A stretch of 64,000 nt of DNA from Mycobacterium pinniadriaticum (GTDB lineage: Bacteria; Actinomycetota; Actinomycetes; Mycobacteriales; Mycobacteriaceae). The translations under genes and the position numbers were made by a program. Location: assembly GCF_026242045.1 (NCBI RefSeq), contig NZ_JAPJDO010000016.1, positions 1-64,000 on the forward strand, given 5' to 3'. The notes below the pieces were generated by a model, which saw only the letters and a list, made by a program, of their open reading frames with translations, did not search any database and was not told the origin of the DNA. Below, piece by piece: positions 18,229 through 26,598 of the stretch; position 1 is the stretch's first letter; each line of letters starts with the position of its first letter.

Positions 18229-19659
18229 CTACCGGCGGGTCTGTGTCAATCCCCGTCGCTTCGCTCGCCCCCGTGCCAGGCGATAGCCGCCGTACACCGC
18301 CGCTGCAACAAGGAAATTCACGAAGTACGCCAGATCGGCGCCGTGCAGGGCGGTGGCCACCGGGCCCACGATCAGGTTGGTGTGCATGAACGGGACGGCA
18401 GCGGCGAACGCCACGAAGAATGCGCCCAGCGCCACCAGTGCGTCGGTGCGCGGCGTGACCTCGGCGGCCGGGTCGACAGTGTCGCGCCCGGCACTGCGGT
18501 AATGCCAGTCGATGGCCACGACCGCGACGAACGCCGGGATCCAGTAACTGACGAACAACAGCGCGCTCTGGAAACGGGCAGCCATGTCACCGGAGTGCAG
18601 CCACATGATCAGGGCGAACGCGATCATCACCACCACGACCGCTGACACCGGACGTCGCACCCGAACCCCGACCGTCTGCAGCGCCAGCGAACCGCTGTAG
18701 TCGTTCATCGCGTTGGAGGCCACCGACCCGAGCGCGATCACCAGCAACGCCAGCGCACCCAGCACACCGCCGCCCATGATCTCGCGGACCCCCTGCGCGG
18801 TCTGATCGGTGAGGGTGCCGGCCGCGGCCACCCCGATGGCCTGCACGGCGATGTAGGCCACCGCCAGCCCGCCGAAGGTGTAGCCGAACACCGCGGTGCG
18901 CGACGTGTTCACCGGCAGGTAGCGGCTGTAGTCCGAGGCGTAACTGGCCCATGAGATCGCCAGGCTCAGCGCGATGGTGACCTCCAGCACGAACGCGCCG
19001 GCCAGGTCGGCGCCGGCCAGGGTGGGCAGCGAGATCACCTGGTGCCCGCTGATCAACTTCCAGGCGAACACCGCGAAGGTGACGATGAGCACGACGGTCA
19101 TGACCGCCTGGACACGGTGGATCACCTCGTAGCCGAAAACGCCGACGACGCCTTGGGCCGCCAGCACGATGACCACCGCGAGCCAGAAGGGCATGCCGGC
19201 CAGTTCGGCAAGCGCCTCGCCACCGAACAACCCGACCAACCCGTCCCAGGCGATCGAGGACAGCCACTGGATCACCGCCACCACTCCGACGGTGCCGCCG
19301 AATGCCATGCGCGCGTTGGGAAGTTGCGCGGTGCCGGTGCGTGGGCCCCAGGTGGACAGGTAGCTGACCGCCAGCGAGCCGACGATCGTGCCGATCACCA
19401 TCGCCAGCAGGCCGAGCCAGAACCCCAGCCCGAGCACCACCGCCAGCGTCCCGGTGAACACCACGGTCATGTTGACCTGGGGCGCGAACCACACCGTGAA
19501 AAGCCGGCGCGCGGTGCCGTAGCGGTTGTTCGGTGGGATCGGCGCGATGCCGTGTGTCTCGACGGCCATGTCACCGACGTGCGACGGCATCCGGCCGGCG
19601 TAGGTTTGGGCAGCCAGAGAAGACCCAGCAGACCCGGTGGGCGACGATTCAGGTGTCAC
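18229..19659 (-). CDS. NCS1-family purine/cytosine permease
   Basis: A 476-residue inner-membrane transporter with ~12 hydrophobic segments and an ~45-residue hydrophilic N-terminus. The signatures of the nucleobase:cation symporter-1 family are visible: APQVNMTVVFTG in TM1, ASYASDYSRYLP around TM6, and GSVASNAMNDYSGSLAL in TM8. These place it with CodB-like purine-cytosine permeases; the exact nucleobase is not readable. Its 3' end contains a copy of a 20-base element (18252-18271) that recurs at 38265 and 38295, so the last Arg/Lys-rich residues are encoded by that repeat. It is not present between efpA and proS in M. tuberculosis. Confidence 0.87.
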   Translation of the reverse strand: MTPESSPTGSAGSSLAAQTYAGRMPSHVGDMAVETHGIAPIPPNNRYGTARRLFTVWFAPQVNMTVVFTGTLAVVLGLGFWLGLLAMVIGTIVGSLAVSYLSTWGPRTGTAQLPNARMAFGGTVGVVAVIQWLSSIAWDGLVGLFGGEALAELAGMPFWLAVVIVLAAQGVVGVFGYEVIHRVQAVMTVVLIVTFAVFAWKLISGHQVISLPTLAGADLAGAFVLEVTIALSLAISWASYASDYSRYLPVNTSRTAVFGYTFGGLAVAYIAVQAIGVAAAGTLTDQTAQGVREIMGGGVLGALALLVIALGSVASNAMNDYSGSLALQTVGVRVRRPVSAVVVVMIAFALIMWLHSGDMAARFQSALLFVSYWIPAFVAVVAIDWHYRSAGRDTVDPAAEVTPRTDALVALGAFFVAFAAAVPFMHTNLIVGPVATALHGADLAYFVNFLVAAAVYGGYRLARGRAKRRGLTQTRR

Positions 19660-19707
19660 CCATCCACCCTAGAGTGCCGGGGGAGCGCCCGGTTCCGGCG
19701 GAGGAAG

Positions 19708-20760
19708 ATGAGCCGAATGGTCAACAAGCACGTAGCACCCGAGGCGCCGGAGACGTGGCAGGACCGCTTCCGCGACGCCGTGGCACCACGGACGCTGGCC
19801 CTCGGCGTCGGGGTGCTGTTTCTGCAGTTCGCGTTCATCCTGTCCTACCTCGGCGCATTCCATTCGCCCACACCGCACCGCGTCCCGGTCGCCGTCGTCG
19901 CGCCCGCACAGCTGGCCGGGCAGGTCGTCGAACAGCTCAACACGCTGGCCGGTGATCCCGTCGCGGCCTCGGCGGCCACCGACGAGAACTCCGCCCGCGC
20001 GGCACTGCGCAGCGGCGATATCTCCGGTGTCTACATCCTCAACCCGGCCGGCACCGACGACCGGTTGCTGGTGGCATCCGGCGGCGGCACCGCCGTCTCC
20101 GGGGCGCTCGAGCAGATCTTCACCAAGGTGACCGCGGCCCAACAGCGCACCGTCACCGTCGATGACGTCGTCCCGCTGTTCTCCGGCGACGCCCGCGGCC
20201 TGTCCGGGTTCTATCTCGTCGTCGGCTGGGTGGTCGGTGGCTATCTGTTCGCCTCGATGCTCGGCATCGCCAAAGGTTCACGGCCGGCGACCTTTCCGCG
20301 TTCGCTGTGGCGGCTGGGCGCCACGGTGCCGTATGCGCTGGCGTCCGGTTTCGGCGGTGCGGTGGTGGCTGAGCCGGTGTTGGGAGCCATGAACGGCCAC
20401 TTCTGGTCGATCGCCGGGATCGGCACATTGGTGACGTTGTCAGCGGCCACGGTGACCATCGCGTTGCAGATCCTGTTCGGGGTCATCGGAATCGGGCTGA
20501 CCGTGGTGATCTTCGTCATTCTCGGCAACCCGTCGGCCGGCGGGGCGTATCAGCCGTCGGTGCTGCCGCCGTTCTGGCGGGCGATCAGCGGTGTGCTGCC
20601 CAATGGTGCGGGCACCGACGCGATCCGTCGGATCGTGTACTTCGAGGGCCACGGCATCACGCATGCGATCGTCGTGCTGGTGTGCTGGATCGTCGGCGGT
20701 GTGGTGGTGAGCCTGGTCGGTGCGGCGGTGGTGCACCGCGGTCAGACGACGGCGGTGTGA
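19708..20760 (+). CDS. ABC-2/YhgE-like membrane protein
   Basis: About 350 residues with one N-terminal TM (~28-50), a ~130-residue extracytoplasmic part, then five TMs in the C-terminal half. This is the topology of ABC-2-type permease/YhgE-Pip-like proteins, which export or handle envelope lipids, but no partner ATPase gene is adjacent. Start options are ATG 19708 and ATG 19717; GGAGGA at 19700-19705 is better spaced for the second. The frame is open upstream to 19042 but that part is antisense to the permease. The stop overlaps the next gene by four bases. Function is not assigned. Confidence 0.72.
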   Translation: MSRMVNKHVAPEAPETWQDRFRDAVAPRTLALGVGVLFLQFAFILSYLGAFHSPTPHRVPVAVVAPAQLAGQVVEQLNTLAGDPVAASAATDENSARAALRSGDISGVYILNPAGTDDRLLVASGGGTAVSGALEQIFTKVTAAQQRTVTVDDVVPLFSGDARGLSGFYLVVGWVVGGYLFASMLGIAKGSRPATFPRSLWRLGATVPYALASGFGGAVVAEPVLGAMNGHFWSIAGIGTLVTLSAATVTIALQILFGVIGIGLTVVIFVILGNPSAGGAYQPSVLPPFWRAISGVLPNGAGTDAIRRIVYFEGHGITHAIVVLVCWIVGGVVVSLVGAAVVHRGQTTAV

Positions 20761-21437
20761 GGGTGGACGACCATGCCCGGCCCAGCCGGCAGGAGATCTC
20801 CGATGCGATCGATGACCTGGGCTGGCGACTGGTGCTCGGCGCGATCTACACCGAAGTCGCTGTGTTGTCACTGGCGCAGGCCGCCGAGGCCGCCGTCATG
20901 GCCGTGCAGATCGCCGGTGCCGACGGCCAGGACAATCTGAGCGTCGACATCACGGCGCAGCGCGCGCTCCTGCGCCTGCAATCGGCCAGCCAGTGGGCGG
21001 TGACGGGCCTGGACATCGCCCTGGCGCACCGCATTTCGGCGGCGCTGACCAGCCACGGACTGCGCCCGGCGCCCGGCGCGGTGCAGACGCTGGAGATCGC
21101 CATCGACGCACTCGACATCGCCGGCATCCGGCCGTTCTGGAAGGCGGTGACCGGTTACGTCGATGAGCCCGGGCCGTCCGACCTCAGCGACGGGCTGGTC
21201 GATCCGGCCGGGCGCGGACCGGCGATCTGGTTTCAGCAGATGGACGCCTCGCGGCCCCAGCGCAACCGCATCCACCTCGACGTCGACGTGCCCCACGACG
21301 ACGCAGCTCAGCGCGTCGCGGCGGCGATCGCGGCGGGAGGGACGCTGCTGTCCGACGCGGCTGCGCCCGCCTTCTGGGTATTGGCCGACCCCGAGGGCAA
21401 CGAAGCCTGCATCTGCACCTGGCAGGGACGCGACTGA
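20757..21437 (+). CDS. VOC-family protein with pterin-dehydratase-like N-terminal segment
   Basis: About 226 residues. The first ~100 (SRQEISDAIDDLGWRLV, then VDITAQRALLRLQSAS and LTSHGLRPAPG) resemble a degenerate pterin-4a-carbinolamine dehydratase-like fold; the rest is a glyoxalase/VOC module (RIHLDVDVPHDDAAQRVAAA and FWVLADPEGNEACICTW). Only some of the metal ligands of true glyoxalases can be pointed to, so no enzymatic role is claimed. GTG at 20757 gives a GTGA overlap with the membrane protein gene; GTG at 20763 is the alternative. Confidence 0.7.
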   Translation: MRVDDHARPSRQEISDAIDDLGWRLVLGAIYTEVAVLSLAQAAEAAVMAVQIAGADGQDNLSVDITAQRALLRLQSASQWAVTGLDIALAHRISAALTSHGLRPAPGAVQTLEIAIDALDIAGIRPFWKAVTGYVDEPGPSDLSDGLVDPAGRGPAIWFQQMDASRPQRNRIHLDVDVPHDDAAQRVAAAIAAGGTLLSDAAAPAFWVLADPEGNEACICTWQGRD

Positions 21438-21446
21438 GGACATCGC

Positions 21447-21452
21447 TAGGCT
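21447..21452 (+). promoter_or_regulatory. Leaderless -10 element of proS
   Basis: TAGGCT is followed by eight bases and the GTG start at 21461, the same spacing as at efpA and pptH. No ribosome-binding site precedes the GTG, so transcription is inferred to start at it. Confidence 0.6.
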
Positions 21453-21460
21453 GGCCCACT

Positions 21461-23206
21461 GTGATCACCCGCATGTCCGAGTTGTTCTTGCGCACCCTGC
21501 GCGACGATCCGGCCGACGCCGAAGTGCCCAGCCACAAACTCCTGATCCGCGCCGGCTACGTCCGGCCGGTGGCCCCGGGGCTGTATACCTGGCTGCCGCT
21601 GGGCCTTCGAGTGCTGCGCAAGATCGAGCAGATCGTGCGCGAGGAGATGGTCGCGATCAAGGGGCAGGAGATCCTGTTCCCGGCGCTGCTGCCGAAGGCG
21701 CCCTATGAGACCACCAACCGCTGGACCGAGTACGGCGACGGGGTGTTCCGGCTCAAGGACCGCCGGGACAACGACTACATGCTGGGCCCCACCCACGAGG
21801 AGTTCTTCACCCTGACGGTGAAGGGGGAGTACAGCTCCTACAAGGACTTCCCGCTGCTGCTGTTCCAAATCCAGACGAAGTACCGCGACGAGGCCCGCCC
21901 CCGGGCCGGCATCCTGCGCGGGCGTGAATTCATCATGAAGGACTCGTATTCGTTCGACGTCGATGACGACGGCCTCAAGACCGCCTACCACGCCCATCGC
22001 GAGGCCTATCAGAACATGTTCCGGCGCATGGCCATTCGCTATGTGATCGTCTCGGCGATGTCCGGCGCGATGGGCGGATCCGCCTCCGAGGAGTTCCTGG
22101 CCGAGAGCGAGGTCGGTGAGGACACCTTCGTGCGCTGCCTGCAGTCCGGGTATGCGGCCAACGTCGAGGCGGTCATGACGGCGGTGCCGGAGGCGCTGCC
22201 GTTCGACGGTTTGCCGGAGGCCACTGTGCACGACACCGGCGACACCCCGACGATCGCCACCCTGGTCGAGTGGGCCAACTCCGCGGGCCTGGGCCGGCAG
22301 GTGACGGCCGCCGACACGCTCAAGAACGTCATGCTCAAGGTGCGGGCGCCCGGTGGCGAATGGGAGCTGCTGGCCATCGGCGTGCCCGGTGACCGCGAGG
22401 TCGACGACAAGCGCCTGGGCGCCGCGCTGGAGCCCGCGGACTACGCGATGCTCGATGACGCCGACTTTGCCAGGTATCCCTTCCTGAAAAAGGGGTACAT
22501 CGGCCCGAAAGGATTGTTGGCCAACGGTGTTCGCTATCTGGTGGATCCGCGGGTGGTGGACGGAACGAGCTGGATCACCGGCGCCGACGAAACCGGCAAG
22601 CATGTCGTCGGATTAGTGGCCGGCCGTGACTTCGTCGCCGATGGCACCATCGAGGCGGCCGAGGTGCGCGACGGCGACCTGTCACCCGACGGCGCCGGGC
22701 CGCTGGTATCGGCGCGCGGCATCGAAATCGGGCACATCTTCCAGCTGGGCCGCAAGTACACCGATGCGTTCTCCGCCGATGTGCTCGGCGAGGACGGCAA
22801 GCCGGTGCGGCTGACCATGGGTTCCTACGGTGTGGGCGTGTCCCGGCTGGTCGCGGTGATCGCCGAACAGCACCACGACGAGCTCGGGTTGCGTTGGCCG
22901 TCGTCGGTGTCGCCGTTCGACGTGCACGTGGTGATCGCCAACAAGGACGCCGCCGCGCGGACCGGAGCCGAGGAGCTGGCCCGCGACCTGGACCGGCTGG
23001 GCCTGGAGGTCCTCTTCGATGATCGCACCGCCTCGCCGGGAGTGAAATTCAAGGACGCTGAACTGATCGGCGTGCCCTGGATCGTCGTGGTCGGGCGTGG
23101 CTGGGCCGACGGTGTCGTCGAGCTGCGCAACCGGTTCGCCGGCGACAACCGTGAGATCGGTGTCGCGAGTGCCGCCGACGAAGTCGCATCGGCGCTCACC
23201 TCCTGA
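21461..23206 (+). CDS. proS: Prolyl-tRNA synthetase (bacterial type)
   Basis: Charges tRNA-Pro with proline. 581 residues, class II synthetase: motif 2 around TKYRDEARPRAGILRGREFIMKD begins near residue 140, motif 3 is MGSYGVGVSRLVAVI near 455-470. The ~180-residue insertion between motifs 2 and 3 (~220-400) is the editing (INS) domain of the bacterial ProRS type, and the C-terminal anticodon-binding domain ends in VGRGWADGVVELRNR. The MITRMSELFLRTLRDDP start matches Rv2845c. The stop codon lies in the first base of a large terminator hairpin. Confidence 0.97.
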   Translation: MITRMSELFLRTLRDDPADAEVPSHKLLIRAGYVRPVAPGLYTWLPLGLRVLRKIEQIVREEMVAIKGQEILFPALLPKAPYETTNRWTEYGDGVFRLKDRRDNDYMLGPTHEEFFTLTVKGEYSSYKDFPLLLFQIQTKYRDEARPRAGILRGREFIMKDSYSFDVDDDGLKTAYHAHREAYQNMFRRMAIRYVIVSAMSGAMGGSASEEFLAESEVGEDTFVRCLQSGYAANVEAVMTAVPEALPFDGLPEATVHDTGDTPTIATLVEWANSAGLGRQVTAADTLKNVMLKVRAPGGEWELLAIGVPGDREVDDKRLGAALEPADYAMLDDADFARYPFLKKGYIGPKGLLANGVRYLVDPRVVDGTSWITGADETGKHVVGLVAGRDFVADGTIEAAEVRDGDLSPDGAGPLVSARGIEIGHIFQLGRKYTDAFSADVLGEDGKPVRLTMGSYGVGVSRLVAVIAEQHHDELGLRWPSSVSPFDVHVVIANKDAAARTGAEELARDLDRLGLEVLFDDRTASPGVKFKDAELIGVPWIVVVGRGWADGVVELRNRFAGDNREIGVASAADEVASALTS

Positions 23207-23263
23207 GCGATTTCGGCGCGCTTTCGTTCGCTGACGGGCGGCGGAAAGCGCGCCGAAATCGCT
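23206..23263. terminator. 20-base perfect inverted repeat, bidirectional terminator
   Basis: Arms 23206-23225 and 23244-23263 are perfect 20-base complements separated by an 18-base GC-rich loop. It begins at the last base of the proS stop and ends three bases before the stop of the minus-strand gene, so it can terminate both. There is no T run, as is common for mycobacterial hairpin terminators. Confidence 0.8.
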
Positions 23264-23265
23264 GG

Positions 23266-23751
23266 TTACTCGGTACCGCCGGGGAATGCCACCGTCACCG
23301 GCTTGATGCCCAGCACCTGCTTCCAGTGTGCCGCCATCACGGCCGTCTCGGTCAGCGCGGTGACCCCGAACGCACGATCCTGCTCGGAGGTTGCCTGCTC
23401 GATCACCGCGCGCCAGGCCATCGCGCAGTCGTCCTCCATCCGCACCGCGAGCCTGGCCGCGTCGGTCGGCGTGGTCACCGGCATCGGCAGCTGATACCCC
23501 GCGGCCGGCAGCGGTGCCTTGGCCGAGCGCCCGGCCAGCATCGCGATGGCCGCCTCGCGGCGCTCCCGATGCTGGGCCATGGCCGCCGAGACCAGGTCGT
23601 TCTCATCGGGGGAGCTGTGCGCCGACACCATGCCGTAGCCATAGATGGCGGCATGCTCGGCGGCCACGGCGTCGAACAGGGCCGCCGCGGCGGGATCCGA
23701 CGGGCGGTCGGGGTCCGGCGTGGTCGACGGTGTCGGCTGCGGTGAGGTCAT
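23266..23751 (-). CDS. DUF4439 ferritin-like protein (Rv2844 family)
   Basis: A 161-residue mostly helical protein. The region from residue ~20 shows paired Glu/His spacing of a ferritin-like bundle (VAAEHAAIYGYGMVSAHS, AMAQHRERREAAI, ALTETAVMAAHWKQVLG), characteristic of DUF4439. The N-terminus is Pro/Thr/Asp-rich and probably disordered; no signal sequence. The ATG overlaps the stop of the upstream lipoprotein gene (ATGA), so the two form a unit. The function of the family is unknown. The same pair sits between proS and rimP in M. tuberculosis, in the opposite orientation to its neighbours, as here. Confidence 0.8.
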   Translation of the reverse strand: MTSPQPTPSTTPDPDRPSDPAAAALFDAVAAEHAAIYGYGMVSAHSSPDENDLVSAAMAQHRERREAAIAMLAGRSAKAPLPAAGYQLPMPVTTPTDAARLAVRMEDDCAMAWRAVIEQATSEQDRAFGVTALTETAVMAAHWKQVLGIKPVTVAFPGGTE

Positions 23752-24275
23752 TGCCCACCCTTTCCTGAGGGCAACGCCACCGTGTACGCGGTGACGCAGG
23801 AGGCCGCGATGGAGCCAAGCAGCCCGGCGCGGTAGCCGGACAGTGTGGGTGCCAGCGTGGTGGCGCTGTCGGCCGAGCTGCGCAACGCGGTGACCACATC
23901 GGCGACCGTCGGCGGCGGTGTCGCGGCCGCCGACGTGGTGGCCGGTGATGTGGTGGTCGGCTCCGGCGTGGGTTTGCCAGCGGCCCGGGCGATCTCTTCG
24001 GTCAGGGCGGCGGCGTGCCGCGCACGCTCAGCGGCCACCTCGGTCAACGCCGGTACCAGGGCCGGCGGGGCGGCTTTGGCTGCGGCGGCGGCCAGCTCGC
24101 TGTCGTGGCGGGCGAGCTCGGCTTGTTGCTCCAGCGGATCAGGGCCGGGCGGTGGACTGCTCCCGCATGCGGTACCCGCCGCCAGCAGTGCGAACAACAC
24201 CAGCCCGCGCGAGCCGTGGACGAGAACCCGTCGCCGGGTGATGCCGCCGAATGGGCTGGGATCTGGGCTCAGCAC
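23748..24275 (-). CDS. Ala-rich lipoprotein (Rv2843 family)
   Basis: About 175 residues. A basic TRRRVLVHGSRG stretch precedes a hydrophobic segment and a lipobox LLAAGTAC near residue 37, so the mature protein is predicted to be lipid-anchored to the outer face of the inner membrane. The three Arg in a row may also serve as a Tat signal. The mature part is Ala/Thr/Pro-rich with helical segments and a P-T-rich linker at ~105-130, ending in a hydrophobic stretch. GTG at 24275 is the likely start since upstream codons are atypical. It diverges from rimP over 126 bases. Confidence 0.72.
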   Translation of the reverse strand: MLSPDPSPFGGITRRRVLVHGSRGLVLFALLAAGTACGSSPPPGPDPLEQQAELARHDSELAAAAAKAAPPALVPALTEVAAERARHAAALTEEIARAAGKPTPEPTTTSPATTSAAATPPPTVADVVTALRSSADSATTLAPTLSGYRAGLLGSIAASCVTAYTVALPSGKGGQ

Positions 24276-24401
24276 GTCAACATCCTGCCATTGTGGCGGC
24301 GTGTGCTGGCGTATCGTTGGTGGCTGGCTCTCTGCGATCCTGTTTGTGGGGAGCCCTGCTATCCGATGCAGATCAGGACAACTCAAGATGAGGAGCTCGC
24401 C

Positions 24402-24935
24402 GTGGCTGGCCGTTCTACGGGGCTACCAACCCAGAAGCAGGTGATCGAGCTACTCGATGGCGAGTTCGTGCGCGCCGGATACGAGATCGAAGACGTCGTG
24501 ATAGATGCTCGCACCCAGCCTCCGCGCATCACGGTGATGGCCGACGGTGACGTGCCCCTGGATCTGGACACCGTCGCCGAGTTGTCGCGCGCGGCGTCGG
24601 CGTTGCTCGACGAGCTGGACGGTGGTGACGGCGCCTACGTTCTAGAAGTCACCTCGCCGGGGGTCGAGCGGCCGCTGACCGCCGAGAAGCATTTTCGCCG
24701 CGCTCACGCCCGCTTGGTCGACATGGAACTCGCCGACGGCACCACCGCCACCGGCCGGCTGGGCAGGATGACCGAGAGCGCTGTGGATTTGGTGGTCCGC
24801 GACCGCGGTGACTGGAAAGTCCGTCAGATCCCACTCGCAGACATCATCAAAGCTGTTGTCCAGGTTGAGTTTTCGCCACCAAAGCCGCGCGAGATGGAAC
24901 TGGCGGGTGCGGCAGGAACGGAGGCTGACGCATGA
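24402..24935 (+). CDS. rimP: Ribosome maturation factor RimP
   Basis: Needed for assembly of the 30S head. 177 residues with the N-terminal YEIEDVVIDARTQPPRITV strand-rich domain (residues ~25-43), DTVAELSRAAS, the SPGVERPLTAEKHFRRA signature and a C-terminal Sm-like barrel ending in IIKAVVQVEFSPP. GTG at 24402 is chosen because AGGAG at 24391-24395 is correctly spaced and because the result matches Rv2842c; the frame extends much further upstream without support. It opens the rimP-nusA operon, sharing ATGA with nusA. Confidence 0.93.
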   Translation: MAGRSTGLPTQKQVIELLDGEFVRAGYEIEDVVIDARTQPPRITVMADGDVPLDLDTVAELSRAASALLDELDGGDGAYVLEVTSPGVERPLTAEKHFRRAHARLVDMELADGTTATGRLGRMTESAVDLVVRDRGDWKVRQIPLADIIKAVVQVEFSPPKPREMELAGAAGTEADA

Positions 24936-25972
24936 ACATCGACATGACCGCGCTGCACGCGATCGAGATCGATCGGGGGATCTCGGTCGACGAGCTACTC
25001 GACACCATCAAGTCGGCTCTGCTGACCGCTTACCGGCACACCGAGGGCCATCAGGCCGATGCGCGTATCGAGATCGACCGCAAGACCGGTGTCGTGCAGG
25101 TGATCGCCCGCGAGACCGACGACGATGGCAATCTGATCAGCGAATGGGATGACACCCCGGAGGGGTTCGGCCGCGTCGCTGCCACGACGGCCCGTCAGGT
25201 GATGTTGCAGCGGTTCCGCGACGCCGAGAACGAGCGCAGTTACGGCGAGTTCTCCGCTCGGGAGGGCGATATCGTCGCCGGCGTCATCCAGCGGGATGCC
25301 CGCGCCAACGCCCGCGGGCTGGTGGTGGTGCGACTGGGCAGCGAGACCAAGGGTGCCGAGGGTGTCATTCCCGCCGCCGAACAGGTCCCAGGCGAAAGTT
25401 ACGAGCACGGCGACCGGTTGCGCTGCTATGTCGTCGGCGTCAGCCGCGGCGCTCGCGAGCCGCTGATCACGTTGTCGCGCACCCACCCCAACCTGGTCCG
25501 CAAGCTCTTCTCGCTGGAGGTGCCCGAGATCGCCGACGGCTCGGTGGAGATCGTGGCGGTGGCCAGAGAGGCTGGCCATCGGTCCAAGATCGCCGTCCAA
25601 TCCCGGGTGCCGGGACTCAACGCCAAGGGTGCCTGCATCGGCCCGATGGGCCAGCGGGTGCGCAACGTGATGAGCGAGCTGTCCGGCGAGAAGATCGACA
25701 TCATCGACTTCGACGACGACCCGGCCCGCTTCGTCGCCAACGCGCTCTCGCCGGCCAAGGTGGTGTCGGTCTCGGTAATCGATGCGGGTGCCCGCGCGGC
25801 GCGCGTTGTGGTCCCCGATTTCCAGTTGTCGCTGGCGATCGGCAAGGAGGGTCAGAACGCTCGACTGGCCGCCCGGCTGACCGGCTGGCGCATCGACATT
25901 CGCAGCGATGCGGCGGCAGCCGAGGGCGAGCCGCATTCCGGGGCGTCCGAGGGTGCTGGCCGGCAGTCGTAG
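24932..25972 (+). CDS. nusA: Transcription termination/antitermination factor NusA
   Basis: Binds RNA polymerase and nascent RNA to control pausing, termination and rRNA antitermination. 346 residues: N-terminal RNAP-binding domain (~1-110), S1 domain (~115-185, DIVAGVIQRDARANARGLV), KH1 and KH2 (GACIGPMGQRVRNVMSEL and LAIGKEGQNARLAARLTGW). Like other actinobacterial NusA it lacks the acidic C-terminal repeats of E. coli. In most mycobacteria ylxR and infB follow directly; here an insert of ~2.9 kb separates them. Confidence 0.97.
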   Translation: MNIDMTALHAIEIDRGISVDELLDTIKSALLTAYRHTEGHQADARIEIDRKTGVVQVIARETDDDGNLISEWDDTPEGFGRVAATTARQVMLQRFRDAENERSYGEFSAREGDIVAGVIQRDARANARGLVVVRLGSETKGAEGVIPAAEQVPGESYEHGDRLRCYVVGVSRGAREPLITLSRTHPNLVRKLFSLEVPEIADGSVEIVAVAREAGHRSKIAVQSRVPGLNAKGACIGPMGQRVRNVMSELSGEKIDIIDFDDDPARFVANALSPAKVVSVSVIDAGARAARVVVPDFQLSLAIGKEGQNARLAARLTGWRIDIRSDAAAAEGEPHSGASEGAGRQS

Positions 25973-26598
25973 TCGGTGTCTCCGGACGATCGATCCGGGC
26001 GGGTTTTGGTTCAAAAACGTTTCGCTCGAGTCGATAGCAGCAAACTTTGTGATTGCCGTTTTCGACGCCATTCATATGGAAAAAACACAGAAAATGCACT
26101 GCATTGGCGAAGGATGCGTCGTTGCTTGCTTTCTGCGCTGAAACCCTTCGGTAAATGGGGCGGCCGCTCCCGCTGCCGGCATTCTGAACCCCATTATTTA
26201 CCGCACCGAAACCGCTCTGACGCGTCGCGGTCGCTCCAGCGCCGACTCGGCCGACCATGGTCGCCGGTCGGTGTCAAATATCGTTCATTTCAACGACTTA
26301 CGGACCTCGCGCGACCTCGGCGGTGAGGCGGCCGGCGGCGGCATCTCATTTGCTGCCACGGCGGTGCAGGCCCGCCACGGGCTGTCGAGGCGCAAGCCTT
26401 TTGAGTCGATCTTTGGCCGCAGAACGAAAGAGCTCTTACTATCAACATCAAGCGTTGCATGGGCAACCGGTCTTAGGCGGGGGCGCAGGGGGAAATGACC
26501 CTTGGTTTAGCTGCACCCGCGAATGTATTTGTGGTCGAAAAAATCCAATTGGCGGGTCTGTTCGCTGGCCCGGCACCCGCGAGTTCGGGAGGGTGATC
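25973..26598 (+). other. 626-base AT-richer non-coding segment after nusA
   Basis: No convincing gene is seen. Base composition changes visibly just after nusA: 26001-26150 is rich in A/T runs (for example around 26070-26095) unlike the flanking coding DNA. Reading frames that cross it on both strands have poor mycobacterial codon usage, and no start with a ribosome site precedes 26599. A weak hairpin (GTTTT at 26003, AAAAC at 26014) could be a nusA terminator. A GGGAGG site at 26587-26592 belongs to the next gene. The segment may hold the promoter of the inserted pair, or be the decayed edge of acquired DNA. Confidence 0.5.

Noticed and set aside
19042..19707. An upstream extension of the ABC-2-like membrane protein
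   Set aside because: It lies antisense to the NCS1 permease, is highly charged and unlike a membrane protein N-terminus; ATG 19708/19717 has a ribosome site.
25908..26141. A small protein crossing the end of nusA
   Set aside because: Starts inside nusA in another frame, lacks a ribosome site and conserved features.
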